From assembly GCA_028023455.1 (NCBI GenBank), contig JAQFVV010012416.1, forward strand, positions 4,507,594 through 4,571,593: DNA of 64,000 nucleotides. The letters run 5' to 3'. The stretch is from Epiperipatus broadwayi (taxonomy: Eukaryota; Onychophora; Udeonychophora; Euonychophora; Peripatidae). Below, one piece after another: positions 43,664 to 56,628 of this stretch. A program made the translations under genes and the position numbers. Numbering within the stretch: position 1 is the stretch's first letter; each line of letters opens with the position of its first letter. Under the pieces are notes generated by a model that worked only from the letters and a program-made list of their open reading frames with translations, was not told where the DNA came from and ran no database searches.

Positions 43664-46600
43664 GTTTAATGGATATTATCTCCATATTTCTTTTAATTAC
43701 TATAACAATCATCAATTCAACATATATAACTCTCTGGAGAAGTTAAAAATATTATTTGCAGATTGGCAAAAAAGTTGCTATTCTTTCACATTCTTACACC
43801 TATAAAAATAGCTTTCTGGGTTTAAATTCATCCAAGAGCTTCAGTTTGAAGTAAAAGAGGATCCCTTTTACTTTAACCAAAGACCTCCAATAGAAGAGGT
43901 ATTATAGGTTTATGAAAAAAACTTGTTTACCCTCAGAAATGGTCAATTAGTAGTAATTGATAGATTCTTGGTAACAACAAAGGTTAAAGTTTATCTCTAT
44001 TTAATGGATATTATCGCCTAATTTCTATATATATATATTCTCACCAACAAATGTAACATTTGGATCCACTATTAACTCTTTTATTCTGCTTCAAAACAAA
44101 ACATTTCATCAAGAGTTTTAATAATCTCTAAGCAAATCTTATACAGCAGGGTTACCTGAATCAGGTTACTACAAACGATTATTAAAAGAAATCTCTCTTA
44201 ACTTTTATGATGCAATCAGATCTTAAGATTCTTATTAATAAATACCCCAATAAACAAATATAATCTTATTCTTCATCTCAATTTTTTATCAAAACCCTGA
44301 ATTTGATTCTAGTAAATAAGTATCAGATATGATCCAATCTTTGGATAATATTTTCATACAATAAATAAATGTTATTGTAAAATTTAATCATGAAACTTTA
44401 ATATTATAATAATTATATAGCAATCTAGGATGACATTTGTCATACTATGAGTAGGAAAGGGATTTTGCTGCTACTCATATATCGCACAGAAATATTCTCT
44501 TTTAATCTTAATCAAAAATAAAATAGTATAATATTGTTAATCAAGGATGTAACTCTAAAACATCAACGATATAAGTTTAATAAAGTGTCTTTTATAATCT
44601 TCTTGTGCTCTTATGCTTTGATATTAAAATATGTATGTGATTTTGGATTTCTGAAAATGCAGATACAGATACAACTTCACAAGTAATAATTATATCAATA
44701 TTTTAATAACACTAATAATTATGACAAGGATAATCATTAAATATTTTAATGAAATCAAAAGTTATAATTATCATAAATTTAAGTAAAATTTAAATTTAAA
44801 AAAACTCCAATATGATTAACTATGAATACAGAAAGCTCTCGTTTATTAAACCAGTTTTCTTACCATATATCACAGTGTGAAATATATTTAATAATGTTAA
44901 TAAATAAATTGTATCAACCTTATAATAGTAGTGAATTTGGAAGATGTATAATTTCATAGCCATATAAAATAATTATAAATTTAAGCATAAATATTTTATC
45001 CAGGTTTTTAAACACATTATATATGCAGCCTAAGCATAGCTACAATATTATATTAAACTACTCTTTTAGCATCAAAAGCAAAATATAAACATGGTTGGTA
45101 TCATGCATGATTTAAAATTTTTTTTACCAAGATAAATATCAAGGGATACAAAAGGTATATAGTGTAATAGACTAAAAAAAAACATCTAAAGGTGCATATA
45201 AAAATTTAAAAATTTATCTCTAATCTTAACAAATATACCAAGAATAAACCATCACACATAAGATTGACTAAAATATAACATTATTGACTGTCACCTAAAA
45301 CAAATTATATCTCAAAAGCATAATAAGAGTAATATATGAAAATAACTTGACTGATAATACTTGGGTTGTTAAAATGAAACTTAGAATTTTAACATTTGTA
45401 GTTATATCTCTGAATGTAGAAATAAGCTAAATCATAGTGCATCTGTAGAAAGAGGTAGAAGGTTAAAAATGAAGGTTGTAAATCATTTGTGTAAGGAATA
45501 TTATAGATGTGGGGGGAAATGGCTTAACATCTTTTTAAGTAATACACTGCATCACCTCTCTATTAGCTCCTCATAAAAAACACATGGTTCGCCAACTCCA
45601 AACTTATTGGTTAATAAATTTAGACATTTGTTTATAACTTAATGTGGAATAGCTAGCTGGGTTGACTATGCCAATTACCTGAAAACAACTGTGAGCCTGA
45701 TTAAATCCAAAAAAAAAAAATTTTCAAATTTATCTGTCTTGGATTTAAACATAAATCATACTCATGACATGCATATGGTGTATTTTTTTATTAATACACC
45801 ATGAAGCTTTTCCACATTACCAATATATTTAGACTGAATATAGTTTATGTATAAAGTTAAATGAATTGTTATTTCCTAAACTAATAAAAAATAATAATTA
45901 TTTATATGTTTCTGATAGAATTGAGAATGTAGAACAATATGTGGCTGAGTTGATAAAATCATGATATAATAGAACATACATACATAGAGCAATTGAAACA
46001 AAACAGCCAGTCATAGAGATAATAATAAAAGCTGGATTGCTCTATCATATTTACCATATATGGGTAATAAAATAGTACAAAGTTACTTGGACTAATTTAG
46101 TGTCAGATTCAGAATCCCCATAAATTTAAACAAGCTCATTAACAACCCAAAGGATAAAATTCCACATTGGATTGGCCCTATAATCTGCAATCAAAGGCAT
46201 GCCCATATGTATATTAAGGTAAAAACTAGACAAAACTTAAAAATAATAATACAACATTCATCAATATATAGAAAATCTAAGACAAAGTCCAAGGCTGTTA
46301 ATTCACCAGCCTTTTATAATCATGAAAGAGAATATGGCCATAGTTGTGATACGAGTCTTGTTAAAATTATGTGTGACGAGAGAAATGATCACAAGAATAA
46401 AATAAAAAAGACTGATTCATTACACAAAATGAATACATTATGAAACAAAAATCAAATAGCATTCAAATCAGTAGAAAAATAATCTTTTCAGCAGATTAAC
46501 CATAAATATGACATGAACGCATTGAACAATACTTGATGCAATATATTTTATTAAATTTAAACTCTTAGTATTTCTTTTACATTAATATTTATTGAAAAGT

Positions 46601-46779
46601 GTTAGTGCTTATTAAAAAGATGATATAAAGAAAATTTAAATATTTATTGCACATTAATATTGTTTCCAAAGACAAACATGCCAGATCTAAGGTAAACAAA
46701 AGAAGGTACTATTCAATTATTAGTATTGTTTGTTTACCATGTCTTTATAAAAATATGTATGCATAATTACAACTCATCT
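43664..46779. other. AT-rich stretch, one repeat arm, no recognised gene
   Basis: 43895-44025 repeats the hairpin arm. 45940-46440 is less AT-skewed and includes a 78-codon frame (46207-46443, MYIKVKTRQNLKIIIQHSS start) in K/N/H-rich sequence. I do not recognise it, and upstream text has stops. Otherwise nothing. Confidence 0.4.
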
Positions 46780-48205
46780 ACAGATTTCCACCAACCAAGA
46801 AAACAAGATGGATTTAAAAGTGGTTTTAGTACAGTAGATCATATCCAAGTATAGAGAGAAGTTATAGAAAGGACCAATGAATATGAGTTGCTAGTATGCT
46901 TCAGATTTGTAAATTATGAAAATGCATTTGATTCTATAAGCATTTCTTCAGTGATTAAAGCATTGGATCATCAAGGTATAGACCCAGGATACTGTCATAT
47001 TCTGAAGAATATTTATAAAAATGCAACAACAACAATTAGATTATATAATAATACTAAAAAATCAACATTGAGAAGGGTTAAGATAGGGTCACTCCATATC
47101 TCCGAAACTTTTTACAGCAGTGCTGCAAGAAGTATTTTGTAGATTAAAATGTGAAACTAAAGGAGTTAAAGTAAATGGAGATTATTTAAGTCATTTAGAT
47201 TTTTCAGATGATGTAGTTGTTTTTGTAAATAATGCTTTAGAGTTTCAAGACATGTTGCAGGAGTTATCAGATGGAAGTAAAAAAGTAGGACTAAAGATAA
47301 ATGTTAAAAAGACTAAAGTAATGTTTAGTTTTAAATTGTGCTTTACACAAAAAAAGTGAAGCTTATTATTATTAAAAAAGAATTATATGGCTGAGCGCTT
47401 TCAGAGAACTTAAGTCTCCATATTCATAGCCTACTTTAAGCGAAGTTTAGTGAAATTTCTGCAAAATTTATGCAAAGTTTTCTTTCATAAAGTCTATTTT
47501 TTGGAGATTGTAAAGCACGATTCTTTTCGGTTTATTGCATAGTTGTCATTTGCAACAAAGCATGCCTCATCAATCTCTCAAAAGATGAAAATAAAGATTG
47601 ATTACAATAAGTTGGAAGAAGTTAACAACTACAAATATCTTGTTCAGATTATTACTACAGATGGAAACATAATGGATGAGATTAATGATAGAATTAAACT
47701 TGGCTGGAGTGCTTTTGGTAGAAATAACTTGATACTAAAAGGAAATATGCTTATGTGTTTGAAAAAAAAAACAGTTTTTAATAAATGTCATTTTGTCAGT
47801 TCTTACTTATGGATCTTAGACTTGGACATTTAATAAAAGAGCAATACAGAGACTTCATACCACTTAAAAAATATGAAGAGATGCTAGGAGTAACAAGAAG
47901 AGCTCAAAAACAGAATATATGGGTAAGAAAACAAATAGGTGTTACTGACCTCATTGAAAAAATTAAAAGACTGAAGTGGAGTTGGGCTGGACATATTGTT
48001 AGAAGAGGTGATACTAGATGGATAATAAAATCTTATTCCAAGAGATTGTAAAAGACCCGGGAAGAGACCACATGTGAGATGGATAAATGAAATAAAAAAG
48101 TGTGCAGGGATGATATGGAAAAGAGAAGCTAAAGATCGGAGAAGATGGAGGATTGAACTTGGAGAGACCTTCATCCTGCAGTGGATTGATAATGGTTAAC
48201 AATGA
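46780..48205 (+). pseudogene. RTE-like fragment (RT to 3' end), with nested insertion
   Basis: Begins in the RT domain at DFHQPRKQDGFKSGFST-like text and runs to the end with GAT-rich tail (48203-48225). It shows the YENAFDSISISSVIKALDHQ segment, a SHLDFSDDVVVF segment (FADD changed to FSDD), and after the insertion NYKYLVQIITTDGNIMDEIN, SAFGRNNLILKGN, then the tail. Motif A Asp-Tyr is NYENA here, replacing VDYEKA. Frame changes near 47085, 47120 and 47800. 5' truncated and non-functional. Confidence 0.88.
47334..47523. mobile_element. Small TIR element inserted in RTE fragment
   Basis: About 240 bp (47326-47575) interrupts the RTE at a point where all other copies are continuous. Inside, AATTGTGCTTTACA (47334) and TGTAAAGCACGATT (near 47510) are inverted terminal repeats with one mismatch. 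It contains a CTTTCAGAGAACTTAAGTC block and no coding capacity. A MITE is the simplest reading. Target-site duplication not resolved. Confidence 0.6.
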
Positions 48206-49252
48206 TGATGAATGATGATGTATACAAATATATATTTGTTAAAGACTTCATGGTGAAATGATAATACCTCCACCTGTTATGCCCATGCATTGGAATTCCA
48301 ACTCTGTAAAACTACACTTTTTCAAGTTTCTATCCAGCTTAGAACTTTTTTTAAAACAGCTGAATCAATTCAGCTAACTAACTAATACTGGTTGGTAAAT
48401 GGATATCTAAGTATTGTTATTACAAAGTGAAACCTAAGAAAAAAAAGTCAAATCGCATCAATAAAATAAGTAACACTAGTGCGTAATGCTTTCTCTTTTA
48501 CTGTCCCTTTAAGAAGATGTTGGAGAGGCCGTACCATTCTAGCAAGTATTTAAAGTTGTTTTACCTCATATATATGTCAAATTATTATAGCTGAACACAA
48601 CAAATCACATTATGCAGCTTCGGTGTTTGTAAAAATTTATAATTTTTTTTTAGAATCATAATTGCTATTGATATAAATAAGTAATCCTTCAGATAAAGCA
48701 GAGTTTAAAATAGAAATGACAGTAATAGATGAAAAAGAGATTGCTAAATTACTTTAAGAAAAGTGACTTAGCAAGATATTATTTTTTAAACAGTTTCTGT
48801 AGGGAAAAAGATTTTCTAAACAATGTGGAATAAAAAGACCATACATTCTAAAATAAATTATTCATAGACGTTAATGCAATTTTTTTAAAAAGTTTTAAAT
48901 ATTAGATAATAAAAGGTTTAGTCATAGTGAATATTAATTAGACTGTAAATTTCCAAAAGCAAATAATAGAAGCAAGCTTTCAAATACCATCAAATATATA
49001 TGAATAAAACGAACAGCTTGCAAGCAGAAAGTTTAAACTTTTATGAACAAAAAAATTATAATACAAATGTAATTATCATTTTGAAATTTTTATAATGACT
49101 TTTCTTTTAAAAAATTTTTAGACGGTGGCAAACAGAATAATTAATTTTTTATTCTGTAAACTTTTAGTTTTTGACAGTTTGCTTGTAATAGAATCACAAA
49201 CTGTTAAATTATACTACTAACTATGTAGTTTGTTTTCATTTTAATATTGTTC
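48206..49252. other. AT-rich stretch, no gene seen
   Basis: 48369-48500 loosely resembles 15319-15470. Nothing else. Confidence 0.45.
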
Positions 49253-49533
49253 TAAACAGATGGTAATCAACTGCTGCACATGCGCTGTACTGTTATATTA
49301 AATCAACTTTGTTTTTCTGCTGCACATGCGCTGTACTGTTATATTAAATCAACTTTATTTTTGTTAAATATGAGTTTGAAGAAACTCTCAATCCAAGCCA
49401 CATGATAGAGATTTTGAAAAGATAAGACACACGCGCTTATCTTTCCAAAGTCTCTATTATGTATGTGGCTTGAATGGAGAGTTTTCTCATATTCAACGAA
49501 GAAAACAACGTTGATTTAATTACCGTCTGTTTA
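49253..49533. mobile_element. MITE-like palindrome with one-arm tandem duplication
   Basis: The tips TAAACAGATGGTAAT and ATTACCGTCTGTTTA are inverted repeats, and the arms pair further (CTCTCAATCCAAGCCACAT with ATGTGGCTTGAATGGAGAG, GAAAAGATAAG with CTTATCTTTCC). The left arm contains a 46-bp unit twice (CTGCTGCACATGCGCTGTAC at 49271 and 49317), absent from the right arm. No transposase. Confidence 0.85.
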
Positions 49534-51839
49534 GGATTACAGTTTAAAACTGCGCTAGTAAATATCTTACTCAATTACCTTTTTAATGTTCATAAAGTTT
49601 TAATTTTTATACAAAAAGATTGTAATCTAATATTAATTAGTTCATAAGCATTGCTATTTAGAAAAGAACGTTAGCAAAATCAAAATTTTCGATAAAGAAT
49701 TCATCGACTCAGATGCTATATTACTTTATATAACATTTGGAAATTTACAGCATTTTAAAAATAATAATTAGTAATAATATCGTCACATCAACAGATTCAG
49801 ATACGCCCTGGTTGTTGCACTGTTACCCATTTACTGACCAATGTCAAATGATTATATGAGAAAAAAAATCCTTTCTGAAACGAATTTTATTTGGTCTGAA
49901 TTCGAATCCCACATTGTAGACATGGCAAGTAGATGCACTATCTTTATATAGTATTATTTTAAAAAAATTTTGCATTCATTATTAGCAATTTCTCAAACTG
50001 TTTTACAAACTCGAACCGTTAAGCAGTTATTTGCATTAATCAAGGGTGTGTCTATAAAATATTATAGTTAATAAGTTTAAAACTCCCATTACTCACCGGT
50101 TTCAATCGGAATTAGTGTAACTAAACACTATGTCTTAAAATGAATAATTTTTTATAGATACATCAGTTGAACTCATATGGTGTTTTGTCGCAGTTAGGAT
50201 TAAATGGGATTACTGGGGATTTTTTTTTCTTACACTAAAAGTATGAACATATTTCTGAATAATCAATTTCATTTTACGTCATTCCTCTTGGGTGGCTCTA
50301 GTAATTCTATCTTCTAGAAAAATGATTCATGGTCGATAATCATTTAATTTTCTTTTTAAATTCGCTATGATTTTTATCACTATTTCCTTCTTTTTAGAAA
50401 AAAAAAATAGAAATAGATTTTTTTTAAAAAAAACATTATAAATCGTGAATTTGATTCTTTCCCTCCTTTTTTTAATAATATTCAGCATTTTTTTTTTTTT
50501 TTTAGCGTGTATAAAATGTTCAACATCTATTTATGCACGCGCATAAATTTGCACACATACTTTTTAAATCAACAGAATTTTATTAGTAATAATCTAAACA
50601 CTCAGACCTTCCTTCCCTCTTTTTTGTAAATGTTGTTCTATTAGGGGTAATCTTGATTAGGTTTCGAATATAAATATATTTTTTATAAACTATTTTTGGG
50701 CATTCACTTGCCGTGCCCATGATCTGGGGGTTTTAGTTCGAATTAGGCAAACTAATTTTTTTCTCACATCATAAGCGGGCTTATTTTATTTTTTCTCAAA
50801 TCGATAACTCATATTCACAACCTTGCTAGCCTCCAATAATAATTAGAGAATGAGCATTTAAATAATTCTAACTATAGGATAAAGATCCAAATTTAATTCA
50901 ATGTGCTGCTATAAACTAAAAAAGATCCTATTGTAATTTGAAGTCGCCATTGCTACTATTGAGGGAGATGGTATACTTCCTATAACCACCGAATCCATAG
51001 TTATCTTTAATTTGTATGTTTATACTGTGCATTGCCCATAATTTATTAATTAAAAAAACCTTTCATCAAACAAATATTTATTTTATTTAAACAAAAATTG
51101 ATCTAATCAATAGAATTTCATTAGCAATAATATAGATACTCAGATCTTTTTTTTTTTTGTAGATATTGTTCTATTAGAAATCTTGATTAGTTTTTTTTTT
51201 TAATTTGAAAAGCAGTCTTTATTACTAGAGAGGAAGTGTATAACTACATAGCTTAAGCGGTGATAGTCATACTTATATGCATACATACAGCAATACTCCT
51301 ATATCCATCCCAGCCCTGATGTGTATACCCAAGTTCCAGATAGTAACGAGTCATACTATATATGGACTGTGAATTAAAAAATTAAAAAAGTGATTAATAC
51401 TTTTTTTGAACTGCAAATAATTAACAGCATGGCTATAAAAATTGTAAGGGTAGGCGAACTGTGTTAATAACTCTCGTAGGTGAATTGTATTAATATATTT
51501 TTATGAATAAAGGTTTAATCAGGTACATCTGATATTACATGCATTAATTAACATAGGTGCTTTATTAGCCAGTTATGGAAAAAAAAACAGAAACTTTTAG
51601 GTTGAATAGTTATTAATTCGAAATATATATCAATTTAAATATCTTGGTAGCTTTTTATATACAAAGTGATATTGAGTAACAACATAAATTCCAATATGTT
51701 GTTGCTATAATAAGATAAAACCCAATTCTAATACTTTCAGTGATTAAACTTCTTATGAATTCTAAGCAATTATCACCAATAGTATTCTGTCCTATGGATA
51801 GGTCCAAAGAGCATCACATCACAAGTTCATTTATTTCTC
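49534..51839. other. AT-rich stretch with possible tRNA-like B boxes
   Basis: GAATTCGAATCCCAC near 49900 and TTAGTTCGAATTAGG near 50735 resemble Pol III B boxes, but no matching A box or stems could be built. T runs near 50490-50505. No gene. Confidence 0.35.
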
Positions 51840-52390
51840 CAGCCTGTTCACTTACTTGGGCAAGTTCTTCAATTCCATATATTTCTTTCTATATTTTATA
51901 ATCTAGCAAAGTCAATTTTTTCCACTCTTTCTTCTTGTTTCATTCACCATTCCCTTCAAAACATTTTTCATTAAATTTTTTTTCTTCATACATGTCCAAT
52001 TCAGTTTTTCTTTCTATCTCTAATTTTCTCATTTACTCTTTCCAAAACTTCTTCATTTGTTATTTCATTCATCTAACAATTTTTTTACCATTTTTCTTTA
52101 TGACCATATCTCAAAGGCTTCCAATCTATTTTAATTTTCTTACTCATTGTCCATGTTTCATAATCATACAATAGTATCCCTCACACAGACCATTTAATTT
52201 TTCCTTAATTCTCTCTTCATGAGTCTACAAAATACATTTTTTTATCTTAATAAGGTTACCTTTACCAATGCTATTATTCTTTTACCATCATCTTCACTTC
52301 TTCATTCTTGCTTAATCCTATCCAAATATCGAAGTCCATTTACCTGTTGAACTATATTCCTGCTATTCACAAACATATTCAATACATCTT
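51840..52390 (-). pseudogene. Second non-LTR family, C-terminal fragment
   Basis: Minus strand, mixed with stops. Reads NGLRYLDRIKQE, EDDGKRIIALVK, YDYETWTMSKK, NEITNEEVLERVNEKIRDR, IGHV and KNVLKGMVNETRRKSGKN. The YGxETWT, NEEVLxRV and IGHVxR blocks are the usual C-terminal end of a non-LTR reverse transcriptase, but the text differs from the RTE family found elsewhere here (no GVTDLIEKIKRL). It therefore comes from a different element. The 79-codon plus frame at 51935-52174 is its shadow. Confidence 0.65.
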
Positions 52391-53069
52391 TTTTTCAATT
52401 TATTCAACATATTCTTCTAAGCAATGAATCACTTAATTATTTCACCTTGAATGATTTAGTGTAACAATAAAATGGTAATCTTTGGAGGTCAAGGTCCCTG
52501 GATCATTTCACCAACTTATCACTTCAAATACTTGAATTTGTCTTGCACTCCCAAGCAATAAACTATTTGACAATTTTGTTTCTGCATGTTTTAATCCAGG
52601 AGTAAAATAATGGATTCTGAAGTTTATGGTTTACGGATAGCAATATGTGCTCAAACTTTTTATAAACTCCCGAAAAATAAGCAGTTCAATTATTTATTAT
52701 ATTAACCATAGAAAACTAATTAGTTCAACTATATATGCTGTTAATCCTACAAATTTATTTGTAGGAAAGTCAAATATGAATTGCCTATTGATCTAATGTA
52801 AGCTACACTGTAAATACTAATGGAAATTTCAGAATATTTCAAATAATGAGTATTGTCGATATTGTTGATCGTGTAAAGAAAAAAAATTGCCCTTTTACAA
52901 ATCTGCAGAAATTTTTTAAAAAATATGCTAAATATTTGTTCTTAAATATAATTTTACCTTCCATCAGATATAAAACGGAAGGAAAACAAAAATGGTACCA
53001 CATATTTCTTTACAAATGCTTTTGTGAAATCAAGCTAGATTTTTCAAATTATTTTAATTGTTAAATAAT
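52391..53069. other. No recognised gene; one small frame
   Basis: A 72-codon plus frame at 52846-53064 (starts MSIVDIVDRVKKKNCPF) has mixed composition. I do not recognise it and cannot support it as a gene. Confidence 0.35.
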
Positions 53070-53165
53070 ATTTACCAAGGCTGTAACCTCAAGAATGTGC
53101 GCGTAAAAATGCGATAGTAGAGACCTCTACAGGTCTTAACGACAAGCTTATGTAAAGAAGTCTGA
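53070..53165 (+). repeat. F3 dispersed repeat
   Basis: CTGTAACCTCAAGAATGTGC, then GAGACCTCTACAGGTCTTAA and GACAAGCTTATG. It pairs with the copy at 2150-2250, and its first half recurs at 55068-55098. Confidence 0.6.
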
Positions 53166-55493
53166 AGATGCCTCAAAATGGAATGAGATTAATAAGAAAA
53201 GAAAATGTACTTTACTAAAAACATCTATGCAGTTAATAAGAATATAATGTAGCAATGCTGAAGTAAACTGTACGATTCTGCAAATGCATTATCAATATTG
53301 GCAATCGTGTTATTTAGCTCTCTGATTGAGATAATATTGAATGTACTATTTTTAGAGTATGCTATTAATAATTTAGTCATATAAAATAAATATCAACAAA
53401 CTTTTAAATAAATATTCTATTGCAGATTTGAACAAGGTTTTCATGAGAGATGTAATATTAACTAATTTGTTTAAGAGTATATGACTGAAGACATTAATGG
53501 AGGTCTACAATTAAGAAAGTTGAAAGAATAAGATTGCTGCCTATTAGAATATGTAAAATAAACACACTTTGGCAGTAGATGCAATATATGTGTAGATATG
53601 TTTGTGTTTCATATAGTTTTCACAATATTACCCTTAACATTTTTTTGCTTTTTCTTCTTTTGCTCTTTTTGGAGTTAGATTGGTCATGTTAGTTATGAAT
53701 GACTGCTAATAATATTGTTGAACTGCACAGATTAAAAAATTAGAAAACAGAACAATTTCATAAATAAGAGTATTGGAGAACATTTAAAAAAAATAACAAC
53801 ACTCTTATCCATATGTTAATGTTTCAAATCAAATTGTTTCAAATTCCTTAGGGTAAGCCAAATCATCACTTATTGTCCTCAATATGTGATTGGAGAGTTT
53901 AAAAATAAAAGTGACATAGAAAGAATTCTAGAAGTCAGGTGATTAGTGTTCCAACTCTAAAAAAATATTATAATAATGTAGCTCCATTTTCAAACAATGC
54001 TCTATGGCCATAATTTATTTGACTACTTTTAGTGTGTACCTGAGATATTTCTGCTACAACTACTATCATTAATTATAAATTTTTGAAAAGTTATGGAGAT
54101 ACTTAATCTAAAACAGTTATAAACTCTCCGAAATTATAAAAATTACAGCAAATTGGAGATGACTTTATTTTCTTTTTATTTAAAATATTCAAAAATCTCA
54201 TAAAAACTTAATTGTTATCAAGTTGCTATCAAAGAGATCTTTAGGATAAAAAAGAAGCATGGATCAAAAAAAAAATGGCATTGACTTTCTATTTATATTA
54301 TGTTGTGTTCAAGTTTTGTCATGTGATTAGAATCTATAGGTGTTATAAAATATTAAGGGGAAAGCAATTATATAAAAATTTAATTATAGTTTTAATACTG
54401 AAGAATCCAACATCATTTTTTCATTCAATAAGGCTAATTGTCTTAAGAACACCAGGGCACTAAGAGTCATTAGTGGATCACAAAGTAACGCCAGTATGGA
54501 ATGCCATTAAATTATGTCAAGGATGTCAGCACAAGACAAGCCTTAGTTAAAAAAAGCATGGGGATCATATCTGAAATAAATATTGGCCTATTATTAAGAT
54601 TATTATGTGAGTTCCATAAATCTTCCTAAATTGGGCAAAAGATTTCTGAATCAGAAGTCCAAATCTATGAAGATATACTAAAGTTTGAGTGTTCTAAAAA
54701 AATAAGATGCATTGTATGGCTTCTAAATTGAGTAGAAATTGCTTTCTTGATTTCTGGGATGACTTGACTTAGAATTGAAGTATCCAAAAAAAAAAAAAAA
54801 ATAGGCTGGAAGAGTTTAAATTCCAGCAACATTTAAAATTCTATGAAAATTCAAAGTATAACATTAAAAAAAAGGAAATTTCAAACTTTAAAACATCATT
54901 CATTTAACACGTAAATTAAGAAGATATTGAAAGTTTAGTCAATAAAGGGTTAAAAAGATTTCATTCCATTTAATTTTAAATAAAAATGTAATTAATTAAA
55001 ATAATTTAGTACAGTTGAATGTCATTCAAATCTCTGCCTATATTACACATATTCATTAGTAATATTTCCTAAGGCTGTAACCTCAAGAATGTGCGTAAAT
55101 ATTACTTATGTAATCAATGTGCATTTAAATAAATTTATAATTCCATATTCATTAGATAAAACATATGTTCAAGTGTATTTTTGGGTGTGTAAAATAAAAT
55201 TAAAACCATTTAATAAAATTTATTGGAATATATTTAAAAGAAAAAATACAATTAAATTATCTAATACAATAAATAACAAAATATTTCAAAATACTAATAA
55301 ATCGTAAAAAAAAAACAAAACACGTGACTACTCTGAATGATTTAATTTTAATCTAAGTGCAAATATATTAATTATATACTTGAATCTCACGCATGATATA
55401 GGAAATTCTAAATTGCATAGCAATTGTGATCTCAAAAGACTAATGTTAAGAGAGTTTTAGAACAAAAATCAAACATTAAGAATTCACATTAAT
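53166..55493. other. AT-rich stretch, no recognised gene
   Basis: 55068-55098 is an F3 scrap. 54430-54780 is slightly richer in GC but shows no family resemblance in any frame I read. A run of about 18 A at 54786-54803. Confidence 0.45.
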
Positions 55494-55760
55494 AATTTTT
55501 ATTAATCATTCATTAGATTAGAGATTATCTAATAATGAATAATATTTCTATAATAGAAATTTTTACTACACCATTCTCACGCAAGTGTAGGGACTGGATT
55601 CTATCTGCTTTTAAACACCTTGTGGAGGGATCTAATCATAAACATATGATCATCAACATGTGAAAGAGATCTATGATTCTAAGGTACACATTTCATACTA
55701 AATCAGCACTCATCAGTTGGCCCAGATCATAATCTCTTACACATATCAGTGTATATGTAT
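55494..55760 (-). repeat. Direct repeat, left copy, with F2-like segment
   Basis: 55494-55680 is repeated in direct orientation at 56629-56815 (about 75-80% by eye; shared TTAGAGATTATC-type, CTAATAATGAATAATATTTC and ACACC then GGTGGAGG blocks). The right part (55690-55760) is an F2 hammerhead region on the minus strand. Box 1 CTGATGA (55710-55716) and GAA are present and stem II pairs with a G-T closing pair, but stem I does not form. Confidence 0.6.
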
Positions 55761-55889
55761 ATAGTAAATATTTAATTGATAAGTATCATGTGAGCTGCCC
55801 TCACAACTTTGATACACATCAGTTAATGAAAGTATATTAATAACTGTTCTATCCACCAGTCTGACTGTGCAAATGTTATATCCGCAAGT

Positions 55890-56560
55890 ATGACTGTGCA
55901 GTCAGAAAATAACTATGTTCAATTCCCACGATGTTCTTTTGCAACTAATGCTCTGCTGTGTATGCTCTCCAACGAATGGTCTGCAATGAATGCTCTGAAT
56001 ATACTCTGTATTCTCTGCAATGGATGCTCTCCAAACGAATGGTCTGCAATGAATGCCCTGCCATAGATGCTCTCCAATGAATGGTCTGCAAGCGGATGCT
56101 CTCCAATGAATGGTCTGCACTGACTCTATTTCTACAGTTTGCTAAAGTTCAATTCCCACGCTGTTCTTTCAGGTTGGCTGCTATTAAAAACGGTTCACAA
56201 TGGGCATATCTTAGCCCCAGTCCAGTTTAGCTGTACATGAACTCTTCATAGTAAGCACTGCAACTGCCACCAGATATCTCCTACTGGAATTGAACAGTAA
56301 CTCTACAGTAGATGCACTCCATACTGTCTGCTACTCGCTACTGCATGACTGCTCTCTACTACTCTCTATATTACCCTGCGTAGTTCTTACCCAGTCTTCT
56401 TATCGCTCTCTGATAACTGCAACAATCAATACACCGTCCAATAAGGTAACGTCTCTTATCCAGAAATATTTGTAATCAACAAATATTTCTTGGAATTGTC
56501 GATCGCCATTATGCCAATGTATTAGTTAAATTCCTCAGCTATCAGAGCGCAATCTAAAAA
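55890..56560. other. GC-richer island of unknown nature
   Basis: This roughly 670-bp block is compositionally unlike everything around it. It contains the minisatellite at 55940-56120, two copies of GTTCAATTCCCACG (55918 and 56148), and a CT-rich part to 56480 with a 61-codon frame (56290-56475) that I do not recognise. It lies between the two direct repeats at 55494 and 56629. Confidence 0.45.
55940..56120. repeat. Short degenerate minisatellite
   Basis: Unit of about 24 bp, GAATGGTCTGCAATGAATG and ATGCTCTCCAA, about seven imperfect copies. On the minus strand it reads as the periodic frame 55902-56120 (RPFIGEHLW and RPFVWRAS-like units), which is a by-product of the repeat. Confidence 0.8.
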
Positions 56561-56628
56561 CAAACTCTCGAATAAATTCTAATTTTTTCTGGAGTGCACA
56601 AACATGTTTGCCATTTTACAAAACCCTA

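Noticed and set aside
49890-49930. B-box word GAATTCGAATCCCAC as a tRNA gene
   Set aside because: No acceptor, D or anticodon stems could be built around it.
55902-56120. Repetitive 72-codon protein on the minus strand
   Set aside because: Direct consequence of the 24-bp minisatellite, which is a multiple of three.
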